Assembly (NCBI GenBank): GCA_010405405.1
Contig: MU004230.1
Coordinates: 1,757,744-1,821,743, forward strand
From: Microthyrium microscopicum
Taxonomy: Eukaryota > Ascomycota > Dothideomycetes > Microthyriales > Microthyriaceae
DNA length: 64,000 nucleotides
Direction of reading: 5' to 3'
Within the stretch, counting starts at the first letter, position 1. Each line of letters opens with the position of its first letter. The translations under genes and the position numbers were made by a program. The notes beneath the pieces were generated by a model. It did no database searches and was not told the origin of the DNA. It saw only the letters and a program-made list of their open reading frames with translations. This document shows, piece by piece, positions 44,105 through 55,814 of this stretch.

Positions 44105-47100
44105 ATGGAAGGCTTCAATATCTCAGTTGACCGCTACAATGCTCTTACAGGAAATGCGGACGATACAGACAGCTCAGTCACATCAACTAGCAGTGTTATT
44201 CGGCATAGAATGTCGAGCAGTGATTCAGAGCTGGAGACATCAGCTCATGGCTTGCAGTCTGTCCACTATTATGCGCAAAGCCTCCGTCGTAAGTACCCAC
44301 AGAGCTCATTGGCTTCCCCTTTCACCATAGACTCTAAACCTCTCACAGAAATGTCATCGATGCCTCTTAAGAAAGACCTAGAAGTATCAAGCGCCGAGAA
44401 CTCTCAATCTTCTAACTATCTTGGACAGCGGAAAGCTCAGGTCAAGCCAGTTCCTCGTAAATCTGCAAATCCGAGGCTAGGTATTCTCTTTCCGATATCT
44501 GAGCTGCTGAGTAATTTCGAGAAGAAGTACTTGCCCAGGTTTAAAGAGAGGGTCATCCGCCAATCTAGAGTGGAAACATGGGCACCGTGTATTCATGCCA
44601 GTGAGCAACAAATTCGATTCCGCTTACTGAGCCTGATTATACAATTTGTTGACGAGATTGCTAAGTCTCAAGTGGTTGAGACTCAAGAGTATGATACGAA
44701 GGCCATTCACAATTGTGCCCACCAGCTTATACGACTGCATGGAGCACAATTATTGTGGGACTTGCTGCCATTCAAAAACTTATGTCTGGAGGGCGCAGGA
44801 AATGGAACACCGTGTCGAGAAGAGGTCCGGTTGCAGGGCCCTCGCAATTCGAAGACATCCAATGTTCTCATACAACAGACAATTGAGCGCTGTGCATTGG
44901 GTATGACATCCTGTTTATGCTTCTTTCAGTTCTTCACGGTCGTCCAGTTTGCAAGTCACTATTCAGTCTAAGCTCGGCAGAATAAGATTTGAGCAGGTCA
45001 TGCTCCTTTTATTGCAGCTCTCATGGGTCTATGTGACAACCTAGCTAACAGTACCAGGCGCCAATCAACACTATCGATCGATGTTCCAAAGGATATGCAC
45101 TACGTTTGCAGAGCTCTTGACATCCGAGGAATCTTTGTGCCGTATTTCGGACTTGATTCGTCGTTTATATTACGATAGCAATAGAAAACTCTCAGACATC
45201 AAACTCTGGACATGGGGCAGCATCACGAACCCGAACAAGACGCCCGCCGTTATCACCGCAAAGTTCCAGACTGGCTGGAGTGCTCATCAATTCCTTCGAG
45301 GGCAATTTCCGAGTGCGAAGTCCCTCCCACGTCTGGGATCAGTATTAGTCTTGAGTGGTTCGGTCTTTCATGCTTATGCCACTACATGTTCGGAATATGT
45401 CGAACAGTATTGGCCGCAAACCGGAAGCTTTGTTCTTTTACTAATTCAAGAAGTTTACGACCAGTCACAGCGGTCAAAAAGCTCACGGCTAAGTGGAGAT
45501 CCGATTAGAATATCAAGTAAGTGAAATTCTGTCCCGGTCTTTGACCGTACACTGATGTATGGGCTAATCGAATCGTAGAAACCGACAACAGATGCACTGT
45601 CGCAATCAGTCTGTCTCTTGATGATCTACTAGAGGTCACTGCTACCGCATCACAGGATCAAATTATACAGATAGCACAACAACTTTGTTGGATGAAGGCT
45701 GCGTTGAGCACTCCGCCAATTGAAAATGAGCCTCTAAAGTATGCTGATGCAAGTTTGGAGAAAATCACCGATAATTCAAACTTCCAAGGAAATAATGGGT
45801 CCGAACATTTCTCGTATCGTATCAGATTAGGCTTTGAAGATTTACACCCAGTCGAGAGGAACAGCTGTTGGATCGGTCTCTTCTCAGGAGCCATAATTGC
45901 TAGGAATTTTCCCTGTCCAGAGCGTACAACCCAACTGGGACTAGAAATCAGCATTGCCATTTTGTCGCAATTGGTTAATGCTCCTCATGCGGTAGCTTTT
46001 GATGGTGGTGTGGTCATGAAAGGCTTTTCGACAATGCTCGTTCCGACTCAACGAGACGATGACCTGATTCAGTGGCATCTAGTGCTATCAAACGATAGAA
46101 ATCGGGGTCTTTCATACCGTGAAGGTCTTGAAATGTGCAAGAGTCGCTTAAAAGTTGACCAATTCGAGCTGGGACATCTCCAAGAAACGCGCCATTTCAT
46201 CGGCTGGTGTAGCCACGTTGAGAACTTGGCTGGGCACAAGACTGAGATCGACTACGAGAATCTAAGTTACTCCGGAGCTCCTCAGGCTGCTCCACTGACT
46301 TCAAGACGAACTTCATTTGCACGTCATATAATAGATCGAAACACTACCAACGTGGCTTTCGGTCTTAGAGATGGAGTTTATTACTTTCGGCGTGGTGGAA
46401 CCTTTCCCAACATCATCTCAGCTGCTGAAAGGACTCCAATACTTCTGTACGACGTAGGACAGCAAAGAGGGTTTTTACTTCCAGCCTCAGATGTATTGCT
46501 CCATCTCGAACGCACCAGGCTACATCGTGATCCTCGAATGCGTCGTCGTCAAATAAGGCTGATCAGGGGTAGAAACAATGCAGAAACATTGCTTCTGAAT
46601 GAAGAACTCGCGCTTTCTAACTCCAGAGATGACTCCTTTGGGAACCTGGTAGCTCGACACTGGTCGATCATGGAGTTTCTACAACAAAAGCTCTATTTTG
46701 ACCAGCTAGGCTTTGTGAACACATTGAGCCACCACGCGTTATTGGGCTTTGAATTCAATGCCGTCGCGGATGAAACCTCGCCCATACAGCTTAAACAGAC
46801 GCTGATTAATCGGCAGAGCGGTGGTTGGTTAGACTTATGCCGCGAGAAAAATGTGCTAGTTTTGTTCGCAGATGGCTATGGAGATTTGCTACGGCCAAAA
46901 AAATATGAAGACGGCACGTATTCTGTATGCAAAAGATTTCGGTCACTCCCCATAGGTCATCATCACATCGCCACCACAATTCAAATGATCGTCCAACTAT
47001 ACGAAGAAGCAGGTCAAAGGCTCAACCGACGATGTCTGACCATCAGCGGTATGCAATGGAATTCCACTGGCTCATTATTTGGAGCATGTCCGGACAGACG

Positions 47101-47440
47101 CAACCCCAGCTGCCGTTGTAGCAGGGTACAACAGATATCGCTCCCAAATTCCCCAGGGCTCTTCGGGCCTGGGCCTTTGGAAAATAATAGGGAAGGTGCT
47201 GTGATATATGGTTTCGAAGAACTTGCAAATTGCACCGCAATTTCCACACAACAACAGGAAACCGAGAGACTATACAGCCTAAGCAATACCCAGATTGAGA
47301 ACGTTGACACAGTTTCTTTGTCCACAGATTCAATTCACAGTCTGGATGATATAGTCGGACTGCCCCCTTCACATTTCGCTCAAGAGAACCAGGTACCGTT
47401 AGCTCCAAGTCATTATATGTTTAATCCGCACGGAGCTTAA
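44105..47440 (+). CDS. Large orphan protein, filamentous-fungal family
   Basis: Exons 44105-44900, 45058-45516 and 45579-47440 give 1038 residues; phases agree. The first intron (157 nt, GTATGA ... GCTAACA ... CCAG) is long for this window and may hide a small exon. It starts MEGFNISVDRYNALTGN, and the C-terminal third has LLPASDVLLHLERTRL, LLGFEFNAVADE, GGWLDLCREKNVLVLFADGYG and LLRP, a pattern I recall from large uncharacterised proteins of filamentous ascomycetes. No signal peptide, membrane helix or named domain is seen. The middle has a WCSHVENLAG segment, and Cys occur near DRRNPSCRC. Such proteins are usually expanded and lineage-variable; some people suspect roles in vegetative recognition, which I cannot support from this sequence. 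Confidence 0.8.
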
Positions 47441-47707
47441 CCCACTATTTATACGTTTAATCATGAAGATCCATGGTAATGTTTCCAGCCACAGGATGCG
47501 CTCCAAAATCTTCGCGATGTGCGAGCTGCTCTGTCGACGAATGTTGTGCTCGACTTGTTCAACGAGAATATTTCGAGGTCGCAACTTGTACACTTTTTAT
47601 AAGCATCAGTATTCAATCCATGTTCAACCAAATTCTCTATTGTTCTATATAGGTATCAGTACCTAGTTGTGTACCCTACTTTCTGACTCCAGTTTTGTTT
47701 GGACAGC

Positions 47708-48268
47708 TTAAGCAGAGAAGTCCTTGATGCCCTTGGCCAAAGCATCGTTGAGCTGATCAAAGTACTTGTTGGCAGTGGCAGTGTATTGATCTGGGATCTT
47801 AGTCTTGGCGATAGAGACAAAGTCATTGGAGACCTTGAGGAGATGCTCAAGATCAGTAGCAACAAGCTTCTGTACACCGGCCTTTGCGAAAAGAGCCTTC
47901 TTGGACACAAGTCCATTGACAATCTTGACAGTCTTGTCAGCGACCTCGCTCGATGGCTTGGCAACAGAGATGGCGGCCGCGGAGGTGAGTTTGGCGCCAG
48001 TCTGCTTCTTGATATCCACAATCATTTGCTCGCCGGCCTTTTCGGTGGCACCGCTGAGAGCGGCCATCTCCTTGAGTTTGGCAACGACATCGTCGCCTTC
48101 TTTGAGGGCAGTGACTTTCTCAATGAGCTTGTCGGCGTTGGCGCTGATGGTCTTATAGCCGGTGAGGACGAAGGAGACGTCGCTGATGTCGTCGGCTGGG
48201 GCCTGGATGGCTGGGGCGGCGAAGACGGCGCTGGCGAAGGCGAGGGTGGTGAGGAGTGAAAGACGCAT
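47708..48268 (-). CDS. Secreted HsbA-like cell-wall protein
   Basis: A 186-residue single-exon gene from ATG 48266-48268. The first ~17 residues (MRLSLLTTLAFASAVFA) are a signal peptide, cleaved before APA. The mature part is all-helical in appearance and rich in Ala, Lys and Val, with no Cys. The family (hydrophobic surface binding protein A / galactomannoprotein Mp1-like) includes Aspergillus HsbA, which adsorbs to hydrophobic surfaces and helps recruit cutinase-like enzymes, and cell-wall Mp1-like proteins. Diagnostic is the ~120-residue repeat-like helical domain beginning DDISDVSFVLTGYKTISAN. Role in adhesion to surfaces is inferred. CCAAT sequences lie on the minus strand at 48358-48354 and 48327-48323, within 100 bases upstream. 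Confidence 0.85.
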   Translation of the reverse strand: MRLSLLTTLAFASAVFAAPAIQAPADDISDVSFVLTGYKTISANADKLIEKVTALKEGDDVVAKLKEMAALSGATEKAGEQMIVDIKKQTGAKLTSAAAISVAKPSSEVADKTVKIVNGLVSKKALFAKAGVQKLVATDLEHLLKVSNDFVSIAKTKIPDQYTATANKYFDQLNDALAKGIKDFSA

Positions 48269-48322
48269 GGTGATTAGAGTTGATTAAAGATTGTTTTGGG
48301 AATAGGTAAAGACTGAGTTTGA

Positions 48323-48358
48323 ATTGGCTGATGGGTAGCCACCACAAATGGCGGATTG
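48323..48358 (-). promoter_or_regulatory. CCAAT motifs upstream of HsbA-like gene
   Basis: Two CCAAT pentamers on the minus strand (48358-48354 and 48327-48323) sit about 55 and 90 bases above the ATG. CCAAT is bound by the fungal HAP-type complex, but the pentamer is common by chance, so this is only suggestive. Confidence 0.25.
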
Positions 48359-50600
48359 GCCCCCTTTATGTATTTGATGGCTGTCATGTTGTGCTGTCGT
48401 TACTTACGAGAGCAATTCTGAGCATGGAAATATGACCAGCCCTTGCAACTGTTAGACATGTATAACCATGGTCAGATCAAATAAGTTCATAAGACTTTCT
48501 AAAGAAGCTTGTGGCTGCTTTGATGTTCAATTCTGGCCACATGCACGGCAAAGTGTCGATTTAATGTGAGCCAAGTCACCAGGATTTTTTTTTAACACCG
48601 TGCGTCGTCCTCTGAGAGCCATGTTGTAATTTCGGATGGGGGATCTCATGAGCCATGGGAGATTGGGCTTTTAAATTTCTGGCGAGTGGAGAATGAACAT
48701 ATATATGCCAGTGTTTCGTGTGCATCATATACCAGCACGAGTCTTTTTTGTCCAACTACAGCAGTCACTGCAGGAAATATCAACAACAATGAGTTGGATC
48801 AGAAATTGTACTTAGTGTTTTGAACTCTTTGGAACGCTAGATCTGTCAAGATGTTGAATACTCTATAATTTGGCGTCCAGAAAATAAACCATAGCGTAAT
48901 ACCAGGTAGAGGTTGAACCTTATAGTGATTGCAATATAAAGTAGGCGTAGGAGCGGCTTGATACTAGCCTTATACCCCCAGCCCAGTCTTTACAGCAATG
49001 CATGCTATGCCTTATATAGAAAATAAACTCAAACGACAATTCTATCGCTTTGAAATTCCATCGAGCTTATACCTCTATGAACGTGTTCTCATACACCCCA
49101 GCCACGATGTCGACTTTTGAAGTGGCGTTAGATATCTTATGGAATATTTGTGGCTTTGCATAGCTGTGGGAATATATCATATTATTCATCACTCTACTGC
49201 CAGTGAAGGAATGACACGTTGCTCATTCTGGGATCACAACTGAGTACATTATTGCAACCGCCGCCAGAAATGTTCTTCACAGAAGGTCGTTCAATCTTCC
49301 ATATTGGAATCACGCCTTCTAGTCTTCCAGAACGAAGTCTTGATCTCTGATGCAATATCATAAATCATTAATGGTTGATAGATCACACGTCTTCAAATAG
49401 TACACGGTCAATCGTCACAGCACTGAGCAGGACACGGGCACGAATGGACTCAAAGTTCTACGCCTGTACCTGAATAATAGATGGTAGACCCTGAGATCCC
49501 TCTCCACAGCCAATTACATATACTTTATGGAAAAGAAGCTGCCGTCCACGACACTAGGTCGGCACTCGTGGATCGGCTGAATACCTTTTGGCCCCGATGT
49601 ATAGAATGCTACGAATACCAATATGTAACATATAATTTGAGGGACATAGCTCTTGAGCTCAATGTATAAGATGTCAAGTTCGGCTGATAATGCCCTAATA
49701 ACATCAGATTTGCAGAGACCAATATACCGAAGGGACGGGGATTATCCTGTCAGAAGAGCGCAACTCTCAGGTACATCGCTATGACCCACAATGTAGTATC
49801 ATAGTATGGATGACAGATGATGCTTAAACATCATATCACACAGAACCCGTGGAGAAACGGGCCGCGTTCAAGTTTAAATCAAAAGATTAGAGCCTCACTA
49901 TGGGCCTTTTTGTCCGCATCGTGCAAGTCTCGGAGCATTGCGAGAGCTGTTCACTGCAGGGACTGTAGTTCCTTAATCCAATATCTTTTTAATGGCTCTC
50001 ACTGGTTCATATAGCTAGGTACTCGCGTATATATGCTGACATTATGAAGAAGCACGGGTTCACGCATCAATCTTTTAAGCTTTCACATCTTCCTTCCGCA
50101 ACAAGGCTCGGGGGCCTGCCATGTATGTCGGCATCCTTTCAGCTTGGTGCATTTCGAGAAGTGATACTGAAAAGCATGTATGGTTTGTCAGCCGTCAAAC
50201 GTCAAACCTGTCATCTTACTATATAAAATGAAAGCACAAGACGATCAGAAATTCTGGAGGGTCTCATATCGAGAGAGCCAATACATTTGCGCAAAGCTTA
50301 AGAATACCAAACTCAGGTTACACCTTTAGCCGGCAAGAACCTCAGCCCGATGAAAACCCCATATTCATTTCATAACATCATAATCATGCAGCTCTTTTGC
50401 AATTTCAAATCGTATCGCGATGGCGGCAGTTTGATCAGGCATCATAACATCGCATGTCTTTGCGACTATGAGGTCCCATCTCTTAAAGCAGTTTCATATT
50501 CATCATAAGATCATAAGGTCGCATTTCGTTCCAAGCTTCATACCCGCTGATATCAATTTCATAGTTGTCGTAACATCATAGTTTCACTCCAAGGGATTGC
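48359..50600. other. Long region without a supported gene
   Basis: About 2.2 kb, AT-rich in places, between the HsbA-like gene and the MOSC gene. A TATATAT run lies near 48698-48706, and a nine-T run near 48585-48593. Frames of 60-65 codons (for example 49481-49669, 49817-50014) are chance length. From about 50370 to 50580 a loose CATCATAA-type motif recurs. No transposase or terminal repeats were found. Confidence 0.4.
50365..50582. repeat. Degenerate CATAACATCATA-type low-complexity stretch
   Basis: Variants of CATAACATCATA, GCATCATAACATC, CATCATAAGATCATAAG and CGTAACATCATAG recur at irregular spacing across ~215 bases just after the MOSC gene's 3' end. It looks like decayed simple repeat; no function is evident. 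Confidence 0.35.
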
Positions 50601-51089
50601 CTAGACTGGCCCCAAAGGCACTCTCTGGTCAGGAAACACCACTCTGATGGTATCTCCATCACCGACGTCTCCTTGACCAACGACCATGCCCATAACACCA
50701 ACTCCTCTTGGCACCAATTCACTCAATCCCTTGCGGAAGCGTTCAATGCCAGGCCCTGCCTCGCGCACACCTACGACTTGTACAATGGCTTTATCGCCGA
50801 AATACAAGTAGGTGCCACGGGGCAAGTTGAGCAGGTCAAGGCCGGCGGTGGTGATGTTTTCGCCTAGCTGGCCTGGTGCAACCGATATGCCGTAGGCAGC
50901 GAGCTGAGAAAGGAGCTCGTAGGCGATGAGATGGACTTGGCGGAGATTGGTAGAACCGTCGGACGATGGCCCCGAATGGATGTCGCCTTGCACTCCGTGG
51001 TTGGGCACGAGGGTGATAGAAGGTGTATAGGTTTTGGAGAAGGAGTGGGAGGAGGAGAGATGGGTGGAATGGACGACTGGCGCAGACAT
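50601..51089 (-). CDS. MOSC-domain protein
   Basis: A 162-residue protein from ATG 51087-51089 (MSAPVVHST). The frame stays open upstream, but there is no earlier ATG. MOSC domains occur in molybdenum-cofactor sulfurases and in the YiiM/YuaD family; the small stand-alone form suggests a metal-sulfur carrier or detoxifying role. Signature pieces are NHGVQGDIHSG, VHLIAYELLSQL, GQLGENITTAGLDLLNLPRGTYLYFG and VVGVREAGPGIERFRKG. The usual Cys following the R-K-P motif in related proteins is absent here (REAGPG), so catalytic ability is uncertain. It is divergently arranged from the kinesin gene with 610 bases between. Confidence 0.85.
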   Translation of the reverse strand: MSAPVVHSTHLSSSHSFSKTYTPSITLVPNHGVQGDIHSGPSSDGSTNLRQVHLIAYELLSQLAAYGISVAPGQLGENITTAGLDLLNLPRGTYLYFGDKAIVQVVGVREAGPGIERFRKGLSELVPRGVGVMGMVVGQGDVGDGDTIRVVFPDQRVPLGPV

Positions 51090-51699
51090 GGTTTGAGTAG
51101 TACGAATGGTGGTACTAGCACTAGCCGGCGTAAGTAGATGATAGACCAAGTAGTAATGATGACCTGAATGGAAGAGCCCTAGTTGTTGTCAATATTGACG
51201 CTCATGGGCGTCTACACAAGGCGTATCAACGATGGTGTTGGCTGTAGCTGGCGCGGTCCGAGGACCATGTCGCTGCTCATTTGCGGATTGCAGCTGCCTT
51301 GCATCATCAATCTACTACCTTCTTACCAACTTGCACATGCGACACTATTTTCTGGAACTCTCATCCTTCTCGTGAGATTTTGACAGTTTGTTGTCGCTGT
51401 TGTCGTTGTTGTCTCGGTTGCGCGCCGAGTCGTTGCAGCCAATCCCGCTCCAGCTCCACTTCAAAGTTGCACCTCCAGCAAAAGGCCCAGAACGCGTCGC
51501 TGTTCCTGAATCCTCAACCTTCATCTCCTTTCCTGCGTGTCACCAACTCCCCCAACTGTCCTTTGCGCATCTGTTCGTACTACTTGATTCCGATACCACT
51601 GATTCCTACATCTTCTTTCTCACTAAGCGGGATCTGCGAACCGTGTTTCTTCATCCTAGGGGCGAGGAAGCCTGATTGAGCGGCTCTTTTCTTTTCGCC
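51090..51699. promoter_or_regulatory. Divergent MOSC/kinesin promoter region
   Basis: Must hold promoters for both genes. A GTTGTCGCTGTTGTCGTTGTTGTC tri-nucleotide run lies at about 51392-51415. No TATA box is recognised. Confidence 0.45.
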
Positions 51700-54600
51700 A
51701 TGGCGTAAGTTCAGCTTGCAAATAATGTCTTGAGATTTGTTTTCATACTGACGATTGACCTGCAGGAGCTCCAACAATATAAAAGGTACCCTTTCTTCCA
51801 ACCCTGCGCCAGAACAATGAGCCTGCTCTAACGAGTTCCTACTACAGTCGTCGCCCGGTTCCGACCTCAGAACAAGATCGAAATCGCAAGCGGTGGTGAA
51901 CCAATCGTTCATTTTGATACCGAGGATACGTGTAGTCTCCAGGTACGTTTGCGCGCGTTCGCTGCCAGTGGTTATATACGGGAGATATTGCGATTGTTGC
52001 CACTGAGCACACTACTTGCGCTGGGCCCTACTTGTGCGTTGCAATGCTAACATGTTGTTCTTATAGTCTAAAGATGCCGCCGGCTCATTTACCTATGATC
52101 GTGTCTTTGACATGGCCTCGCGACAGGCCGATGTCTTTGACTTTTCCATCCGCTCGACGGTCGACGATATCCTCGATGGTTACAATGGCACTGTTTTTGC
52201 TTACGGTCAAACCGGTGCCGGTAAATCATATACTATGATGGGCGCTGACATCGATGATGAAGAGCAAAGAGGTGTTATTCCACGAATTATCGAACAAGTT
52301 TTCGCATCCATCCTTTCAAGTCCAGGAAATATAGAATACACCGTTCGCGTCAGTTACATGGAAATCTACATGGAAAGAATTCGAGATCTGCTGCAACCGC
52401 AAAACGATAATCTACCAATACATGAGGAGAAGAACCGGGGCGTCTATGTCAAAGGTCTTTTGGAAATATATGTGTCCAGTGTTCCAGAAGTTTACGAGGT
52501 TATGAGAAGAGGTGGAACGGCAAGAGCTGTTGCGGCGACGAACATGAACCAAGAGTCCTCACGATCACATTCAATTTTCGTCATCACTGTCACTCAGAAA
52601 AATGTCGAGACTGGATCAGCGAAGAGTGGACAATTATTCTTGGTTGATCTGGCGGGTAGTGAGAAGGTCGGCAAAACTGGCGCAAGTGGTCAAACGCTAG
52701 AGGAAGCCAAGAAAATTAACAAGAGTTTGAGTGCTCTCGGAATGGTTATCAATTCATTGACAGATGGCAAATCGTCGCATATTCCCTATCGGGACTCCAA
52801 ACTTACGAGAATCCTCCAAGAGTCGCTTGGTGGTAACTCGCGGACAACTTTAATCATCAATTGCTCACCTAGCAGCTACAATGACCAAGAAACACTCGGA
52901 ACATTGCGTTTTGGTATGCGAGCCAAGAGCATTAAGAACAAGGCCAAGGTCAACGCAGAACTTAGTCCAGCAGAGCTCAAGATCATGCTCAAGAAAGCAC
53001 AGTCACAAGTCACAAGCTTTGAGTCTTACATCGATGCTCTAAAAGGCGAAGTTCAACAATGGAGAAGCGGAGAGGCCGTGCCGAAAGAAAGCTGGACACC
53101 TGCCATAATAGAAGGATTTACGAAGAAACCCGATGCAAAAGGTCCAAGTACTCCCTCAAAAGGCCCTGCGGCCGATGCGCGAAGATCAGACACGCCATCA
53201 AGACCTGATTCGCGAGCGGATATAGAGCGATCTGGTACGCCGGCTCTGCTGGAGAAAGATGAACGTGATGAATTTTTACGACGAGAAAATGAACTTCAAG
53301 ATCAAATTGCGGAGAAAGAATCGCAATTCGCAAATGCCGAAAACACCATCAAAGGTTTACGGGAAGAGCTGGTTTTCTTGAAGGAACATGATTCGCTTGC
53401 CAGCAAAAACAACGAACGGCTTACAAGTGAAGTAAATGAGCTACGCATGCATGTGGAAAAGATGAATTTTGAAGCCAAGGAAGACCGGATCTCCATGGAC
53501 GGACTCAAGGAAGCGAATACCGAGCTCACGGCTGAACTGGACGAAGTCAAGCAACATCTTCTCGAAGCGAGAATGTCAGCACGAGAGAACGGATCCCTTT
53601 CGGATGAGAAGGAGAGACTAAAGAAGGAACGAATGGCCACCATGATGGCTGGTTTCGATCTTGGTGGTGAGATTTTCAGTGACAACGAACGAAGCATTCG
53701 ACGGGTCATCGAACAGATCGATAACCTTCAAGAGTCTGGGTCCATTAACCCCGATGATCTCCAAGAGCTTCGACGAAAGTTGCTCGAGACCCAAGGAATC
53801 GTTCGACAGGCTGAATTATCTGTCAACCAACGAGTCGAGGTTGAAGAGGCCGCTGCTCTACGTCGCGAAGCACTAGAGCAACGCTTGTCCAAGGTTCAAC
53901 AAGAATACCAAGCTGTCCTTGAAGGCAAGCTAGAAGGTTCTGACGTGGAAGCGGTCAAGGAGCAGCTATCTGCAGCTTATAATGATCGTCAAGCATCTGA
54001 AGAGGAGCACATCAATCAACTCAGCGATGATCTTGCTAAGCGTACCGAAGAGGCGAAACGTCTTAAATTCGAGGTTGATGAATTACAACAACGATTCAAG
54101 ACTGGTCTTAGTAGTGTCAATGGGTTGGCCAACGGTGACGGAGATAGTAAGACGGTGTCGCAGCAAATCGCCGAGTTCGACCAGATGAAGAAGAGCCTTA
54201 TGCGGGATCTTCAGAATCGCTGCGAGCGCGTCGTGGAGCTCGAGATCTCACTCGACGAGACACGCGAGCAGTACAACAATGTATTACGCACTTCCAACAA
54301 TAGGGCACAGCAGAAGAAAATGGCCTTTTTAGAGCGCAACCTTGAGCAGCTCACCGTCGTGCAGCGCCAGCTGGTCGAACAGAATTCGAGCCTGAAGAAG
54401 GAGGTTGCTATTGCTGAGCGAAAACTCATCGCTCGCAACGAGCGCATTCAGTCTCTCGAGAGCTTGTTGCAAGAAAGCCAAGAGAAACTCATCTCTGCAA
54501 ACCACCGGTATGTCTTTCCTACTTACCGTAAAATTTCGTCCATCATGCTAATATAGTCACAGCTTCGAAGTCCAGCTCACAGCTGTCAAGGAGCGTCTCG

Positions 54601-54803
54601 AGGCCGCCAAAGCTGGCTCTACACGTGGTCTTGGTGGATCAGGGGCACCAGCCAGCTTTGCCAGCTCGCGTATTGCCAAACCACTTCGCGGAGGTGGAGC
54701 TGTCACTGAAGCGGCGCCCATACCTACATTGGCTGCGCTCCAACAAGAAAATGGCACCTCTGGAGGTGCGAAACGAAACAGTTGGTTCTTTAATCAGCGA
54801 TGA
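51700..54803 (+). CDS. Conventional kinesin (kinesin-1 heavy chain)
   Basis: Plus-end microtubule motor for organelle and vesicle transport along hyphae. Exons 51700-51704, 51766-51785, 51848-51942, 52067-54507 and 54563-54803 give 933 residues. The motor domain starts VVARFRPQNK; the P-loop GQTGAGKS is at 87-94, switch I NMNQESSRSHS at 199-209 and switch II DLAGSE at 234-239. A neck linker and long coiled coil follow, with a fungal-type tail ending NSWFFNQR. The first coding exon is only five bases (ATGGC) and the second 20 bases. The first-exon position is required by the phase and gives the usual fungal MA-SSNN-IKVVARFRP start. Fungal kinesin-1 lacks light chains, as in the family. The last intron could end at either of two AG sites; the one used here keeps the frame. 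Confidence 0.93.
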
Positions 54804-55814
54804 TGAATTCACGATGCGAATACAATCGAGCGAGCTTTGGGTAATGATGATTCATTGATATGAGCGAACGACAGCGATCAGCAATGTTGGAATGAAAGAT
54901 TAGCGAGATGAGCTCTTTCATGAACGAATTGTCATTGTTAATTGCATTTCTGCCTTTCTACTCGGCATCTAATGCACTCCCGATATGGACTCATGGAGAG
55001 AGGGATACGGAGTTGGTTCGGGCATTTGGGATCGGAGCTTTAGATGGAGTGGTGGCTTTAGATCATTTTGGCATCCGATATGTACTCGTACTTAATGCTA
55101 CCGCGATACACCACGAATGGGCGAGATCAGACAGTGCCTTGCAGCTCGTAGTAGCATTCCAGCTTTTCTGCTACTAAGTTTTCGAGTCTCATAGTCATCT
55201 CCCAAGTACAGCCAGTGCGACAAGCAATGTGGCCATCTCAAGATGCCTACAACAAAGAAAGATAGGCACCTCAAGCAACAAAGACTTTGAACTACTCTTG
55301 TTCGGTCCCAGAACTTTGAGGTGGTGAAAATAGTGACTTGATCGCAGTTGCCTTTCTTGATGTTGGTCCGTGCACTATTCACGAAATCACAGTCCCCAAC
55401 TTTGACTACTTGAGCCTCCATCACCAATACTTCAACATTTATCATCCCCATCACCCTGCTCGCTCTCTCTCAAATCTTGAACTGCCGCTGCGACCGCGCC
55501 CGCATCATCACAGCAAGCCCATCGACTCTCGCGCGACTACCCTCGAGTGCGCAATCCAACGCTGAACTTTCGGTTGCCTGGTCGCGACATTGCCTGTATC
55601 CAGCGCTACAGCGCCAGTCGACCGTAATACTTGTACGAAGAGATTGAAACCATTACAAAGCATTGGGACTGGGTCATTGTAGTTGGCGCCAGGCCAATCG
55701 ACCGCTAGTTGGAGATGAATCAGTCGCAAACTCGAAATTCTTCGAGGTAGTTTCCTCGCCTCATTAATTCCGCATCCCTCCATACCTCTCTACAAATCTC
55801 GAACCCCCATAAAG
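54804..55814. other. Kinesin-TAF2 intergenic region
   Basis: About 1 kb. Frames here, such as 54908-55177 and 55338-55565 on the plus strand, have no support. Contains the kinesin 3' UTR and TAF2 promoter and 5' UTR. C-rich tract at about 55442-55500. Confidence 0.4.

Noticed and set aside
47699-48259. 186-codon plus-strand frame opposite the HsbA-like gene
   Set aside because: It is an exact antisense shadow of a gene with a signal peptide and a known family, and its own residues show no motif.
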